From: Aquicella lusitana
GTDB lineage: Bacteria > Pseudomonadota > Gammaproteobacteria > DSM-16500
Assembly: GCF_902459475.1 (NCBI RefSeq)
Contig: NZ_LR699114.1
Coordinates: forward strand, 1,736,001-1,800,000
DNA: 64,000 nucleotides
Direction: 5' to 3'
A model generated the notes under the pieces. That model saw only the letters and a list, made by a program, of their open reading frames with translations, ran no database searches and was not told the DNA's origin. Positions within the stretch are counted from its first letter, which is position 1, and the number at the start of each line of letters is the position of its first letter. The position numbers and the translations under genes are program-made. Positions 10,401 to 18,456 of this stretch are shown in pieces.

Positions 10401-10783
10401 AGATGATTGATAAAGACATGCTCATCCAAAATGCCGTTTTCTTGATCGCCAAATATGAAACAAAATTGGACAAAGTAATGCAACTAATTATTGACAAGCA
10501 CCGATTAGAATTAGCTCCATTTTATCAAGCCTCGCTCGAACGTGATGCTAATTTTATTAATGACGTCAATTTCGCATTGCAAAATTCCCTTGATTTTGAA
10601 TCCGCCAATGACCCCACTAAAGAAAAAAACCTATCTGGTAAATCCAACATGGATTCTTTAGGGTTCTTTTCTAGCCCTAAATTTACCAAGGAAGAAAATT
10701 ATCTTATTGCCCATCGGCATGACAATGAACAAGCGCAGCACCAATATGATAAGCGGTTTGGCTTGATTATCCGAAAATCATGA
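7493..10783 (+). CDS. Large unknown protein, effector candidate
   Basis: A 1096-residue protein, AT-rich, not recognised over most of its length. Residues 1-750 are alpha-helical with many Leu/Ile/Lys/Asn residues, possibly a superhelical repeat fold. From about 765 to 930 there is a more conserved-looking domain (GDEVGCCLATTNSQF, DAMLFHVAIDQITGRP, LIWLYLAE, LIANFFEV) whose strand-helix rhythm suggests an acetyltransferase-like fold; that is inference. There is no signal peptide or membrane segment. GAGG lies 12 bases before the ATG. Its size, solubility and neighbourhood suit a translocated effector. Confidence 0.75.
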   Translation: MRLTTLLTHAISQISNTINTLHRQHNVLDENEANARHALLYINTCLPFYKENKSSLPNNEFDLLIETIMCLPHNSKILEEMVYLLIIVNDILQERTPSEKRFQTISSVIEKLPDSIFENIKIDRTSKTANYIKSKLNKPIELIDPAAVKKENVVVMLKGVEEYNGEENFEAVDKLLDSNALPSSEQISLLVKLIDDYALGKFQETELTTILHALYSNNKDKDEFTKNFLKAYQISYDGFYRKSNGKNVLLKGIAIIFPILDKHLTPGQLLEFLSEINFDLKDPQASENDNAYYYYFNIIKLFKGEKNTGELYDYNGRVLSQIIYEEYGRLHSIMQILSRDTLSGIELSKSPVLALLPPHIQSDISEQKRSVQVEFEKFITLFVQVNQNASKHQQRNISLFFFKHYDVIRQLLCIMGSESIYYMRNHLAGTVLNLERTLEFLPRLPEELLQPLAQYFNQCGVTTKKHPEQIDAFKTCIIALKTLINLQAHKEELETNFSSMSDYYLSIAKGKTPQEFLNALAKILLSFILQKNNIDLTDKVISEIFKRIKPTQFAQLAAASQHMAQDEYRDVYLNLLQLDLIGGNIDAFLHDTHQQNDLGQKLAHHNERIRTKLIAQSISPKTALHYDKNLCVIVQPANITSQVNKGNLIVVLWTYLTQLKKETDKLLAKAKMTDVKNTQRLAAIAAAIEMLQKSIKQNQLNPTFEIVNALTTGNAQALIEKIIRNIDALIAHNAETSSVFNEFAQHTKDQCEIIKQTKNQPTNKIDLSYFRVEQWSKEKFATFFLGDEVGCCLATTNSQFQAMVQRRMDDAMLFHVAIDQITGRPAALIWLYLAETADKDIVLIANFFEVNTKYAVNDSLRLALLNALLLFTQKYCEANPNIKGFYMNQLSYGWNIKDIRHYPLTELVIADKLGGPFIPDIDAEQIDMEDLDTCKQIQELTKQKYYLVSLNQNQFHKFDSAILASDIKPEMIDKDMLIQNAVFLIAKYETKLDKVMQLIIDKHRLELAPFYQASLERDANFINDVNFALQNSLDFESANDPTKEKNLSGKSNMDSLGFFSSPKFTKEENYLIAHRHDNEQAQHQYDKRFGLIIRKS

Positions 10784-10925
10784 GATGCAGACCCGGGGCG
10801 CGTCATCGATTGACTCTTAGTGCATACTAAAATTGAATAGGCTATGCTACCATAGCTAACAATAATTCAATTTATTGTTAACGATTGCGCGATTACATTT
10901 CAACATTTAATAAAATGGATTTTAT

Positions 10926-11783
10926 ATGTCTGACCAATATATCAATATTGAAAAGCTCAAGCTAATTCCTCCACATGGATCAAGCAAAGCGCTTATTCCT
11001 CTTGTCATTTTGGCTGCCGTACTGATCGCGGCATTTTTATCAGTCGGCACTGTACCTGCTGGATATAAAGGTGTTTTGCTTCGCTTTGGCGCGGTAACAG
11101 GTGAGATCAAAAATGAAGGATTATATTTTAAAATACCGCTTGTAGAATCCGTTGTGCTTATGTCTACACAAATTCAGAAATATACTTCTAAAACCACAGC
11201 ATCAAGCAAAGATTTACAGGTAGTAACTACTGAAGTTACACTGAACTACCAATTGGAAGCCGATAAAGTCAGTGAAATTTATCGCAGCATGCGCCAGGAT
11301 TATGAACACCGCATTATTCAGCCATTTGTGCAGGAAGCAGTTAAATCAGTTGCAGCTAATTTTGACGCGGAACAGTTAATTACACAAAGGCCTATCGTTA
11401 AAAAGCAGCTACAAGATTTATTATCGGCGAGACTAAACCAGTTAGGTATTCATGTTGTTGAACTATCTATTACTGAGTTCCAATTCACGCAGGTATTTCA
11501 GGATTCCATTGAAGCAAAAGTAAAAGCTGTTCAGCAAGCACTGGAAGCAGAAAATGCATTGCGGCGCGTCGAGTTTGAAGCAAAGCAGGCCGTTGTAAAA
11601 GCAGAAGCTGAGGCAAAAGGGCTTGAATTGCAAAAAGCACAAATTACCGATCAACTACTTGAATTAAGAAAAATCGAAGTACAAAGGGCTGCCGTACAAA
11701 AATGGGATGGCGTCATGCCAACCGTGATGACTGGTAGCGGACCCGTACCCATGATTGATGTCTTGCGTCCCGAAAAGAAGTAA
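10926..11783 (+). CDS. SPFH/prohibitin family membrane protein
   Basis: A 285-residue stomatin/prohibitin-type protein. A single membrane segment at about 20-40 (LIPLVILAAVLIAAFLSVG) is followed by the SPFH domain (VPAGYKGVLLRFGAV...GLYFKIPLVESV) and a C-terminal Ala/Glu-rich coiled coil (about 195-250). Such proteins form oligomeric rings at membranes, often with FtsH or rhomboid-type proteases. No HflK partner lies next to it, so it is a stand-alone prohibitin rather than HflC. It is flanked by unrelated genes. Confidence 0.88.
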   Translation: MSDQYINIEKLKLIPPHGSSKALIPLVILAAVLIAAFLSVGTVPAGYKGVLLRFGAVTGEIKNEGLYFKIPLVESVVLMSTQIQKYTSKTTASSKDLQVVTTEVTLNYQLEADKVSEIYRSMRQDYEHRIIQPFVQEAVKSVAANFDAEQLITQRPIVKKQLQDLLSARLNQLGIHVVELSITEFQFTQVFQDSIEAKVKAVQQALEAENALRRVEFEAKQAVVKAEAEAKGLELQKAQITDQLLELRKIEVQRAAVQKWDGVMPTVMTGSGPVPMIDVLRPEKK

Positions 11784-12023
11784 TACAATCGTGTCCAGGC
11801 AGTGTTGGCCATTACTATTCTAGCTGCAGAATGAATGCCATCGGTAAAATGAACACAAAGTTGATTTGCGTTCATTTTACCTTGATGCGCTCATTTTTGC
11901 CGTGGAACCAGCAGAGCTATTCACTCCCTAAAGGATATATTCCAAATCGATCTCATCATGCACAGGAATACCGTAATCCCCGATCATTCCTGTCGTTGGC
12001 TTGCTGATCGTATTTTTAAGTCA

Positions 12024-12515
12024 TTATTTTGATTCATCGCCACTCCACAACTCCCCGGAGCCAAATTGTTCTTTTGGAGCATCCTTAAACTTAGGCAACG
12101 CATCGTCAATGTCAACAACTCTATTTACATACCAAACATGTCGAACAGGCTCAAAAGATTCGGGGAACGCACCTGAAAATTGAAAATTATTGACATTGAT
12201 ACCAATTCCCGCCTGCTTATCTACATCAAGAGAGATGCCATAAATAAGACTATGGCAAGACTTGCATAGCAGTAGCCTTGCATTATTTTTTATAATCTCA
12301 TCAAGCCCATCACTTCCTGATGTAATATGAAAATTTGACGCCAGATATCCAGCCGTCCACGCATAGCCTATTTTGTCTTTATCCCGCTTTGAAAGCGCTG
12401 CTATCTCGCGACATTTATTGCAGTGACAATACTGCGTAAAAAAAGGATCGCCATCACAATGGAATTTAACTGCACCGCAATAACACTCGCCAGTATATTG
12501 AGACACCTGATGCAT
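12024..12515 (-). CDS. GFA/CENP-V family zinc protein
   Basis: A 163-residue protein of the glutathione-dependent formaldehyde-activating (GFA) fold. Zinc-binding cysteines are visible as GECYCGAV near the N-terminus, CHCNKCRE at about residue 30-37, and CKSCHS at about 85-90. The C-terminal 40 residues are acidic and unusual. The actual substrate is unknown for most family members. The ATG at 12515 sits only one base after AAGGAG; a GTG three codons later has better spacing, so the start is uncertain by three residues. It lies 16 bp downstream of a GNAT gene and is probably co-transcribed with it. Confidence 0.82.
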   Translation of the reverse strand: MHQVSQYTGECYCGAVKFHCDGDPFFTQYCHCNKCREIAALSKRDKDKIGYAWTAGYLASNFHITSGSDGLDEIIKNNARLLLCKSCHSLIYGISLDVDKQAGIGINVNNFQFSGAFPESFEPVRHVWYVNRVVDIDDALPKFKDAPKEQFGSGELWSGDESK

Positions 12516-12531
12516 GCTCCTTAATTAACAA

Positions 12532-13038
12532 TTAACGATTTTTGATACGGTAAAATCGACATTCAATACCTTTCGTAATGTCTGTTTTGTAATATGTCAT
12601 ACCGCATTTTTCCATGACACGAGTTGAGCCAATATTTCCTGTAACTGCATAAGCAATAATGTAATCAGTATCAATATACTTTTTTGCATACTCAAGTAGT
12701 GCGGTTACCGCTTCTGAAGCAAAACCTTTTCCCCAGAATTTTTTATGCAACACATAGCCAACCTCTGTCTCGCCTGCCTCAGTGAGGCCAAAACCAGCGC
12801 GGCCAATAAACTCACCAGAATCAAGATCAAATAGCAAAAAACACGGCAACCCCTTTTCTGTGTATGCAGTGATAAACCGATTGATCATAGCTTCTGTTTT
12901 CGCGCGATCCCTCGTGCCATCTGGGAAAAATTCTTTTACCTCTGGATCGCTCTCCAACGGATGCAAATATGCAATATCCTCTTTTTCGAGGAACCGCAAA
13001 CCCAGCCGGCTTGTCTTAATCATGTATTCGCCGCTCAA
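12532..13038 (-). CDS. GNAT acetyltransferase (RimJ/RimL-like)
   Basis: A 168-residue GNAT protein of the RimJ/RimL type. It begins with the typical SRLGLRFLEKEDI start, and has GYVLHKKFWGKGFASEA (acetyl-CoA-binding motif A) and NIGSTRVMEKCGM (motif B). The proposed start is a TTG at 13038 preceded by GGGAG at good spacing; an ATG five codons downstream is the alternative. The substrate (protein N-terminus or small molecule) cannot be told. It forms a short minus-strand run with the GFA protein and another GNAT gene. Confidence 0.85.
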   Translation of the reverse strand: MSGEYMIKTSRLGLRFLEKEDIAYLHPLESDPEVKEFFPDGTRDRAKTEAMINRFITAYTEKGLPCFLLFDLDSGEFIGRAGFGLTEAGETEVGYVLHKKFWGKGFASEAVTALLEYAKKYIDTDYIIAYAVTGNIGSTRVMEKCGMTYYKTDITKGIECRFYRIKNR

Positions 13039-13078
13039 TTGTCATCTCCCGTTACAACTCTGTTGCCTTGCTTATCTC

Positions 13079-13576
13079 TTAATCCAGCAACAAAGCCATA
13101 CTAATATGATTCTCATATTCATTATCTATACAAACAGCATTTCGGTGCAGCCCTTCCATCTTAAAACCAAGCTTTTCATACAGGGCAATCGCAGGCTTAT
13201 TATGTTCACGGACAGTTAATTCAATTCTTGTAAGACCTCTATGCCGCGCCTTCTCAATCGCTGCCCGCATTAATGCTTCGCCAATACCTTTTCCACGAAA
13301 AGGTGCTAATACTCCAATTCCCAGCGCGCCAGAATGAGCAAAGACAGGGCGGTGAAGCGAGGTAATATCACACCAACCAATCACCCTGCCTTCGCTAACT
13401 GCAATAATGTGCGGCCAATTTTCGCGTAGGTTCTCCATAACAAATGCCCGAGCCATCTCTAGTGACGGAGCATCTAAAAATGCGAGGTATTTTCGCTCCC
13501 GAGCCACACCTCCTACTGCCTCTCTGAAGCTTTCGATATACTGTTCACTGATTGGTATGATTTGATAATGTTGCAT
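13079..13576 (-). CDS. GNAT acetyltransferase
   Basis: A 166-residue GNAT protein. Motif A is clear (GIGVLAPFRGKGIGEALM), followed by ELTVREHNKPAIALYEKLGF (motif B). The start at 13576 (MQHYQIIPIS) is chosen because homologues of this type begin just before the first strand; the frame stays open for 26 more codons upstream. The substrate is unknown. It lies 40 bp upstream of the second GNAT gene, on the same strand. Confidence 0.85.
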   Translation of the reverse strand: MQHYQIIPISEQYIESFREAVGGVARERKYLAFLDAPSLEMARAFVMENLRENWPHIIAVSEGRVIGWCDITSLHRPVFAHSGALGIGVLAPFRGKGIGEALMRAAIEKARHRGLTRIELTVREHNKPAIALYEKLGFKMEGLHRNAVCIDNEYENHISMALLLD

Positions 13577-13694
13577 ATAAAACCTAAGTTCAATTCCATG
13601 TAGAGTATTATATCGAAAGAGTGAGGAATTTATTGCATTTCTTTCGCCGCCCAAAATTGAGCTATAGGCAAGCGTAAGTTAACCAAAGAATTAG

Positions 13695-13913
13695 CTTAAG
13701 ACCTCAATTGCTGGTCATATCGCATGGAAAGACATTGAAACGCTGTTGAAAACATTAGGCGCTGAAATATCAGGAGGAAATGACTCGCGGGTGAGGGTTG
13801 CTTTAAATGGTGTACGTGCCGTCTTTCACCGTCCTCACCCCCAGAAGGAAACAGACAAGGGTGCAGTGGTTTCAATGAGACGATTTTTAAAAGAAGCAGG
13901 TATCAAATGTTGA
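13695..13913 (+). pseudogene. hicA: hicA toxin remnant, lacking its start
   Basis: The frame encodes the HicA mRNA-interferase core: AWKDIETLLKTLGAEI, then SRVRVALNG, FHRPHPQKETDKGAV and a C-terminal RRFLKEAG. It overlaps the hicB ATG at its TGA (13911-13913), as in intact hicAB operons. Reading upstream, the frame hits a TAG at 13692-13694 and contains no ATG, GTG or TTG before the conserved Trp. About 20 N-terminal codons and the start are therefore missing. The catalytic His of HicA lies in the retained part. Confidence 0.8.
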
Positions 13914-14233
13914 TATATAAAGGCTACATGGGTCATGTCGAGTTTGACGATGAGGCAGATATTTTTCATGGCGAAGTGATTAATACGCGCGATGTGATCA
14001 CTTTCCAAGGAAAATCCGTTGCTGAAATCAAAAAGGCTTTTCGTGAATCAGTTGATGATTATCTGGCCTTCTGCAAGGAACGCAATGAAGAACCAGAAAA
14101 ACCTTTTTCTGGAAAGTTTAATTTGCGTCTTGATCCTGACTTACACAGACAAATTTATATAGCAGCAAAACAAAATAAAATGAGCCTAAATCAATGGATA
14201 GCCGAAGCGATTAAGCATCATATTCAGGAGTGA
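13907..14233 (+). CDS. hicB: HicB antitoxin
   Basis: A 108-residue HicB-type antitoxin. The N-terminal HicB fold includes IYKGYMGHVEFDDEADIFHG and the segment GKSVAEIKKAFRESVDDYL. The C-terminal ribbon-helix-helix DNA-binding part reads FNLRLDPDLHRQIYIAAKQN. It overlaps the 3' end of the hicA remnant by 7 bp. Since the toxin gene lacks a start, hicB is probably an orphan antitoxin. It sits in a patch of decayed mobile DNA. Confidence 0.9.
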   Translation: MLIYKGYMGHVEFDDEADIFHGEVINTRDVITFQGKSVAEIKKAFRESVDDYLAFCKERNEEPEKPFSGKFNLRLDPDLHRQIYIAAKQNKMSLNQWIAEAIKHHIQE

Positions 14234-14283
14234 CTTTCTACAGCCATCATCCCTTACAAGGATACTTATGATGTAACTCTGTA

Positions 14284-14631
14284 ATGACAAAAACCACTGC
14301 AGGCATATTATTTTTTAAAAGCAAATTAGAAATGATAAGTAACCACATATATTTGAATTTGCTGATTATAGACAACTGGAGCAAGACAATAAACGCAAAA
14401 TTTATTATTGCGAAACACATTCACCTTGGCAAAAAAGGCAGTAACGAGAACATGAATGGACGATTAAGATGGCACTTGCCTAAAGATGCCGATATTGCCA
14501 AAATAACTCAGGAAGACCTTGATCAATTAGCTGCAAAAATGAACCGGTGCCCTCGAAAATGTTTGGGCTTTAAAACACCTCAAGAACTGTTTTTTCAGCA
14601 GTATAAAAATGACTGTCGCACTTGGGACTAA
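14284..14631 (+). pseudogene. IS30-family transposase, C-terminal remnant
   Basis: The last 70 codons match the C-terminus of IS30-type transposases: GKKGSNENMNGRLRWHLPKD, then ITQEDLDQLAAKMNRCPRK and LGFKTPQELFF. The first 40 codons look unrelated or scrambled, and the DDE catalytic Asp residues are missing. The ORF ends six bases before the left inverted repeat of the ISL3 element, which may have helped disrupt it. Confidence 0.75.
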
Positions 14632-14636
14632 AATCC

Positions 14637-15924
14637 GGCTCTACCCCAAATAAGGGGGCATTTTAATCGTAAATAACATACCTTACTTGTTGAATGGACA
14701 AGGAAAAGGAGATTAAAAATGCCCCAAAAGGATATTATCCTAAGTTTACCCGGCTTTACCATCAAAAATGTCAGTGGTCATAACCCGATAATTATTGATG
14801 TTCATTATCGAAACAAACCACGATGCCCAGCTTGTAATGGCAGGAACGTGCGCAAGAAGGCTAGCTTCATTCGGCGTGTTCGTCATGAGCCGATAGGGCA
14901 TAGACAAACAGTGTTGCGCTTTAAAGCTTATAAACTCTATTGCCATACCTGCCAGCGTTACTTTAACCAGCAGTTCCCTGGTATCAATAAGTATCAGCGA
15001 GCAACAGAACGCCTGCATAATCACCTTTATCATCGACACACGGAAGGTGTTTCGCAACAGTCTCTCGCTCGTGACTTTAAAATGGGTAAAGCAACCATTG
15101 AGCGCTGGTACCATCAGCAATATGTGCTTGCTCACAAAGAAATTGATGTTCGACACTGTCCAACAGTGCTTGGCATTGATGAGCATTTCTTTAGTAAAAA
15201 ACAGGGTTATGCCACCACGTTTTGTAATCTCAGAAAACATAAAATATTCGACATCGTTAAAGGTCGATCGGCAAAAGATTTGGCAAGCTATTTAGATCGA
15301 CTACCCGGAAAAGATCGCGTAAAAGTCGTCTGTATTGACTTAAGTAGCACATATCGAAGTATCGTGCATCAGTATTTCCCTAATGCCAAAATCGTTGCTG
15401 ATCGCTTCCATGTGATTCGACTCATGCACCATATGTGTATGCAGACTTATCAGGAAATTGATCCCAAAATGAAAAATAAACGAGGGTTATTAGCAGCACT
15501 CAGAACTAACCCAGACAATCTCACTTCAGACAGATTGAAAAAGCGTGATCAGTATTTAAATGAGCATCCTGCAACTGCTGCCATATACCATTTTAAACGG
15601 CGCTTGCATCGATTGTTAATGAAAAAAACAGTGTTCAAAAGTCGTTGCCAGCGGCTAATTCCAGTATTTTTAAAAATGGTTACAGCATTGAAACAGAGTC
15701 CATTTAAACGATTAGTAACGCTTGGCAAAACACTTTATCAATGGCGTGAGGAGGTGGTACGTATGTGGCGATTCACAAAGAACAATGGAATAACGGAAGG
15801 CTTCCATCGGAAGATGAAATTAATACAGCGACGAGCATATGGGTTTCGGAACTTTGAAAACTATCGGTTACGTGTTAGGGTGCTGTGTTCGTAAATGGTG
15901 TGCCCCCTGAAATGGGAAAGACCC
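14637..15924 (+). mobile_element. ISL3-family insertion sequence, complete
   Basis: A 1288-bp element bounded by imperfect 24-bp inverted repeats. The left end starts GGCTCTACCCCAAATAAGGG (14637), and the right end, read inward on the minus strand, starts GGGTCTTTCCCATTTCAGGG (15924). It contains one transposase gene. The 8-bp flanks (taaaatcc and agaatttt) do not match, so no target duplication is visible; one end may have been rearranged. The right end lies 34 bp from the 3' end of tRNA-Thr(TGT). A partial copy of the right end recurs at 51829-51881. Confidence 0.85.
14719..15894 (+). CDS. ISL3-family transposase
   Basis: A 391-residue transposase. The N-terminal zinc finger shows CPACNGRNV and CHTCQRYF, followed by a helix-turn-helix region (GVSQQSLARDFKMGKATIER). 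The DDE domain has GIDEH, VCIDLSSTYR...VADRFHVI and a final NGITEGFHRKMK with the Glu. The ORF is intact and ends 30 bp before the right inverted repeat. It is slightly shorter at the C-terminus than many ISL3 transposases (about 400-430 residues), stopping in RLRVRVLCS, but all catalytic residues are present. Confidence 0.92.
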   Translation: MPQKDIILSLPGFTIKNVSGHNPIIIDVHYRNKPRCPACNGRNVRKKASFIRRVRHEPIGHRQTVLRFKAYKLYCHTCQRYFNQQFPGINKYQRATERLHNHLYHRHTEGVSQQSLARDFKMGKATIERWYHQQYVLAHKEIDVRHCPTVLGIDEHFFSKKQGYATTFCNLRKHKIFDIVKGRSAKDLASYLDRLPGKDRVKVVCIDLSSTYRSIVHQYFPNAKIVADRFHVIRLMHHMCMQTYQEIDPKMKNKRGLLAALRTNPDNLTSDRLKKRDQYLNEHPATAAIYHFKRRLHRLLMKKTVFKSRCQRLIPVFLKMVTALKQSPFKRLVTLGKTLYQWREEVVRMWRFTKNNGITEGFHRKMKLIQRRAYGFRNFENYRLRVRVLCS

Positions 15925-15957
15925 AGAATTTTTCATTTAACTATTTGGTTTTGTTGA

Positions 15958-16030
15958 AGCTGGCGATGGGACTCGAACCCGCGACCTGCTGATTACAAAT
16001 CAGCTGCTCTACCAACTGAGCTACGCCAGC
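15958..16030 (-). tRNA. tRNA-Thr(TGT)
   Basis: A 73-nt cloverleaf with acceptor arm GCTGGCG/CGCCAGC and anticodon loop TTTGTAA giving TGT. CCA is not encoded. It stands alone on the minus strand; its 3' end faces the ISL3 element. Confidence 0.95.
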
Positions 16031-16239
16031 GTGATGACTTAAGGGTGCAATTTTATATAGAGAAAGGTTAAAATAGCAATGATAAATTTTAAAAAAATCC
16101 CGCCCAGCCGAGCTATTTCACCCTGATTTAATAAGCCAACCCAAGCATTCCAATTTGACGAACCACTCATCACCAACCTGCACCGCAAGACACCAACAAT
16201 GGATCAATTTTCAATCAATTCTCACCACAGGAATCACCA

Positions 16240-16719
16240 ATGAAAACATCACCCGCTTTAAACATCCTTATAATAACAACCATCCTAACCACCTCCCCCA
16301 TCGCCTACGCCACCAGTTGGCCAATTTTTTTACCGCCCGACAGGGCATTATTATTGCGCCAGAATCTTGTGGATACAGCGCATTGCCCGCCCGGCCAAGG
16401 CAAATTGCGACCGGAAGCGACGGTGAATATTCATGACCAGCTTTGCAAAAGTTATTGCTCCGATAACTGGGCCTGGACAGGGAAAACGGACGAGACATGT
16501 CATGACCTGGCTAATGCGTTTAATTTTCAACGCTATAGCATTCACCATCACCGTGACAACAACGGTACAGTCAGCTACAGTGTCGTGACCGCCTTCTATG
16601 GCGAAAAAGAAGCAGCCGATCCCTCATTCACCTTTACATTCCGCGCACCCGAACAGCATTGGTACTGTTATGAAATGAACCCAGACACCCACGCGCTCAT
16701 CTGCGGAAACGACATTTGA
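16240..16719 (+). CDS. Secreted Cys-containing protein, unknown
   Basis: A 159-residue protein, not recognised. It has a signal peptide (residues 1-25, NILIITTILTTSPIAYA then TSW). The mature part has seven cysteines (CPPG, LCKSYC, ETCHDL, WYCYE, LICGN), suggesting disulfide bonds in the periplasm or outside the cell. AGGAA precedes the ATG at good distance. The following LuxR-type gene is 84 bp downstream and may be co-transcribed. Confidence 0.75.
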   Translation: MKTSPALNILIITTILTTSPIAYATSWPIFLPPDRALLLRQNLVDTAHCPPGQGKLRPEATVNIHDQLCKSYCSDNWAWTGKTDETCHDLANAFNFQRYSIHHHRDNNGTVSYSVVTAFYGEKEAADPSFTFTFRAPEQHWYCYEMNPDTHALICGNDI

Positions 16720-16803
16720 GACCAGCACAAAAATTGCAATCCTCCCCGATTAAACGTAAGATCGCCCCTTACATACATTCCATCTATCCGCTTTATACCC
16801 GCC

Positions 16804-17493
16804 ATGACACACCAGCGACCAAACAAAACCCGCAAGCAACCGCGACGCAGATTTAATATTGACGTAGAAAGCCTGCTCAGCCTGCCAAACAAACTGGGTG
16901 TGTTCTGGAAAGACACGGAAGGCCGCTATCTGGGCTGCAATGACATGGCAGCTGAAATGATCATGCTCCCTTCGCGGCAGGAAGTGGTCGGACGCACGGA
17001 TTTTGATTTGCCGATTCGCGCCGAAGAAGCGCAATGGGTCCGGGAGGGTGACTATCTAGTCAAAACCCTGCGCCGGCCTTCCCAGTTTCATTACATTGTC
17101 ACCCTGCCGCAAAAAAAGCTGGAGTTTATTACCATCAAGATGCCGCTCTTCGATGCGGAGGGGAAAATTACCGGCATATTTGGGATAGACAATTTCATTG
17201 ATCGGCATTCTTTTCAGGCAATCCTTCCCCTGCTGGCAGAAGCAAATTGCCTGACGAATAACATGCAAATAATACGGCCGCCAACACATTCACCGCTCAC
17301 CAAGCGCCAGCGTGATTGCCTTTATTATCTGGCACGCGGCATGACTGCAAAACAGATCGCGCACCAGTTGAATTTATCGCAGCGCACGGTGGAGCATCAT
17401 CTCAACACGATCAAGCATAAACTGAATTGTCACTCGCGTTCCGAACTGGTAGAAGCAGCGCTTAGCATGAATCTACTGGCGAATTACCGTTAA
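16804..17493 (+). CDS. PAS-LuxR family transcription regulator
   Basis: A 229-residue regulator. Residues about 25-140 form a PAS-like sensor (GVFWKDTEGRYLGCNDMAAE, then VGRTDFDLP and FGIDNFI). The C-terminal LuxR/GerE helix-turn-helix reads LTKRQRDCLYYLARGMTAKQ followed by NLSQRTVEHHLNTIKHKL. There is no receiver domain and no partner kinase nearby, so it probably senses a ligand directly. It is convergent with operon A and is one of two candidates for the regulator acting at the shared inverted repeats at 20848 and 28250. Confidence 0.9.
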   Translation: MTHQRPNKTRKQPRRRFNIDVESLLSLPNKLGVFWKDTEGRYLGCNDMAAEMIMLPSRQEVVGRTDFDLPIRAEEAQWVREGDYLVKTLRRPSQFHYIVTLPQKKLEFITIKMPLFDAEGKITGIFGIDNFIDRHSFQAILPLLAEANCLTNNMQIIRPPTHSPLTKRQRDCLYYLARGMTAKQIAHQLNLSQRTVEHHLNTIKHKLNCHSRSELVEAALSMNLLANYR

Positions 17494-17494
17494 A

Positions 17495-18436
17495 TCACAC
17501 TTCTTGCAAAGCAGGTTTTTCCGTCTCTTTTGCTTTGGATTTCAGGAAAGAAAAATTCAGGTTCACGAGGGCAACCCCGACAGCTGCCAGCATCATGCCC
17601 GTGATTTGCACGGCATCCAGCGTCGTTTTGAACACAAGATAGGAAATCACCGCCGTTACCGCCGGAATCAGATAGAAAAGACTGGCGACTTTGTGGGACT
17701 CACCTTTGCGCAGCAAAATATAAAGAAAACTGGTCGCGCCCAGTGATATCACCACCGACATCCAGCCCAGCGCAAACAGGAACTGTCCGCTCCAGGTGAC
17801 GTGTAACGAATCAAATGACAAGGCCAGCAGCAGACACAGCAGACCAGATACGGCAGACTGGATAACACCGCCCGTAAAAATATTCATCGAGGCGCAAAAC
17901 CGTTTCTGATAAAGATTGCCCACAGTCAACCCCAGCAAACCTAAAAATGACATGAGGATGCCGACGCTGTACTGTGCGTCAAATACTGCATTTTCACCCA
18001 CAACCAACCCGACCCCCATCAGTCCCAGTATCAAGCCCAGCCACTGTTTGCCGGCTACTTTTTTGTTGAATACAAAATAGGAAGCAACTGTCACAGCAAT
18101 AGGCTGCAGCGCCGTGATCAGAGCAGAGATGGCAGGCGGCACGCCCATATCCATGGAGACCCAGGTGCCGACAGAAAAAAAACACACCAAAAAGATACCT
18201 GAAACACCGATATGCAAGGTTTCCTTCCAGCTTGACGGCCATTTGGAGCGCATCCATAGCGCGACTAGCAACAGCAAAAAGGAAGTCAGCGCAAAGCGAA
18301 CGACGAGGAAAGAGAGCGGTTTGGCGTAGGGAAAACCCAGTTTTGCGCCCACAAAACCCGAGCCATACAGGATAATGAAAAGCATGGAAAGAACAAAAGT
18401 AAACCCCTTTTCATTTCGCCCAGCACTTGCAACCAT
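17495..18436 (-). CDS. EamA/DMT family exporter
   Basis: A 313-residue membrane protein of the drug/metabolite transporter superfamily with about ten membrane segments in two EamA repeats (for example FVLSMLFIILYGSGFVGAKL; FLYILLRKGESHKVASLFYL). Family members export amino acids or other small metabolites. It is the last gene of operon A, 20 bp after the FAD oxidoreductase, so it probably exports that pathway's product or a toxic intermediate. Confidence 0.9.
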   Translation of the reverse strand: MVASAGRNEKGFTFVLSMLFIILYGSGFVGAKLGFPYAKPLSFLVVRFALTSFLLLLVALWMRSKWPSSWKETLHIGVSGIFLVCFFSVGTWVSMDMGVPPAISALITALQPIAVTVASYFVFNKKVAGKQWLGLILGLMGVGLVVGENAVFDAQYSVGILMSFLGLLGLTVGNLYQKRFCASMNIFTGGVIQSAVSGLLCLLLALSFDSLHVTWSGQFLFALGWMSVVISLGATSFLYILLRKGESHKVASLFYLIPAVTAVISYLVFKTTLDAVQITGMMLAAVGVALVNLNFSFLKSKAKETEKPALQEV

Positions 18437-18456
18437 CTCGCTTTCCTCTCTCTTTT

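Noticed and set aside
14746-15240. A 164-codon ORF antisense to the ISL3 transposase
   Set aside because: It overlaps an intact transposase on the other strand and encodes no recognisable protein.
16782-16790. ATCTATCCG upstream of the 16804 LuxR gene as a third operator site
   Set aside because: Only one half-site matches, and it lies 13 bp before the start codon, too close for the promoter layout of the other two copies.
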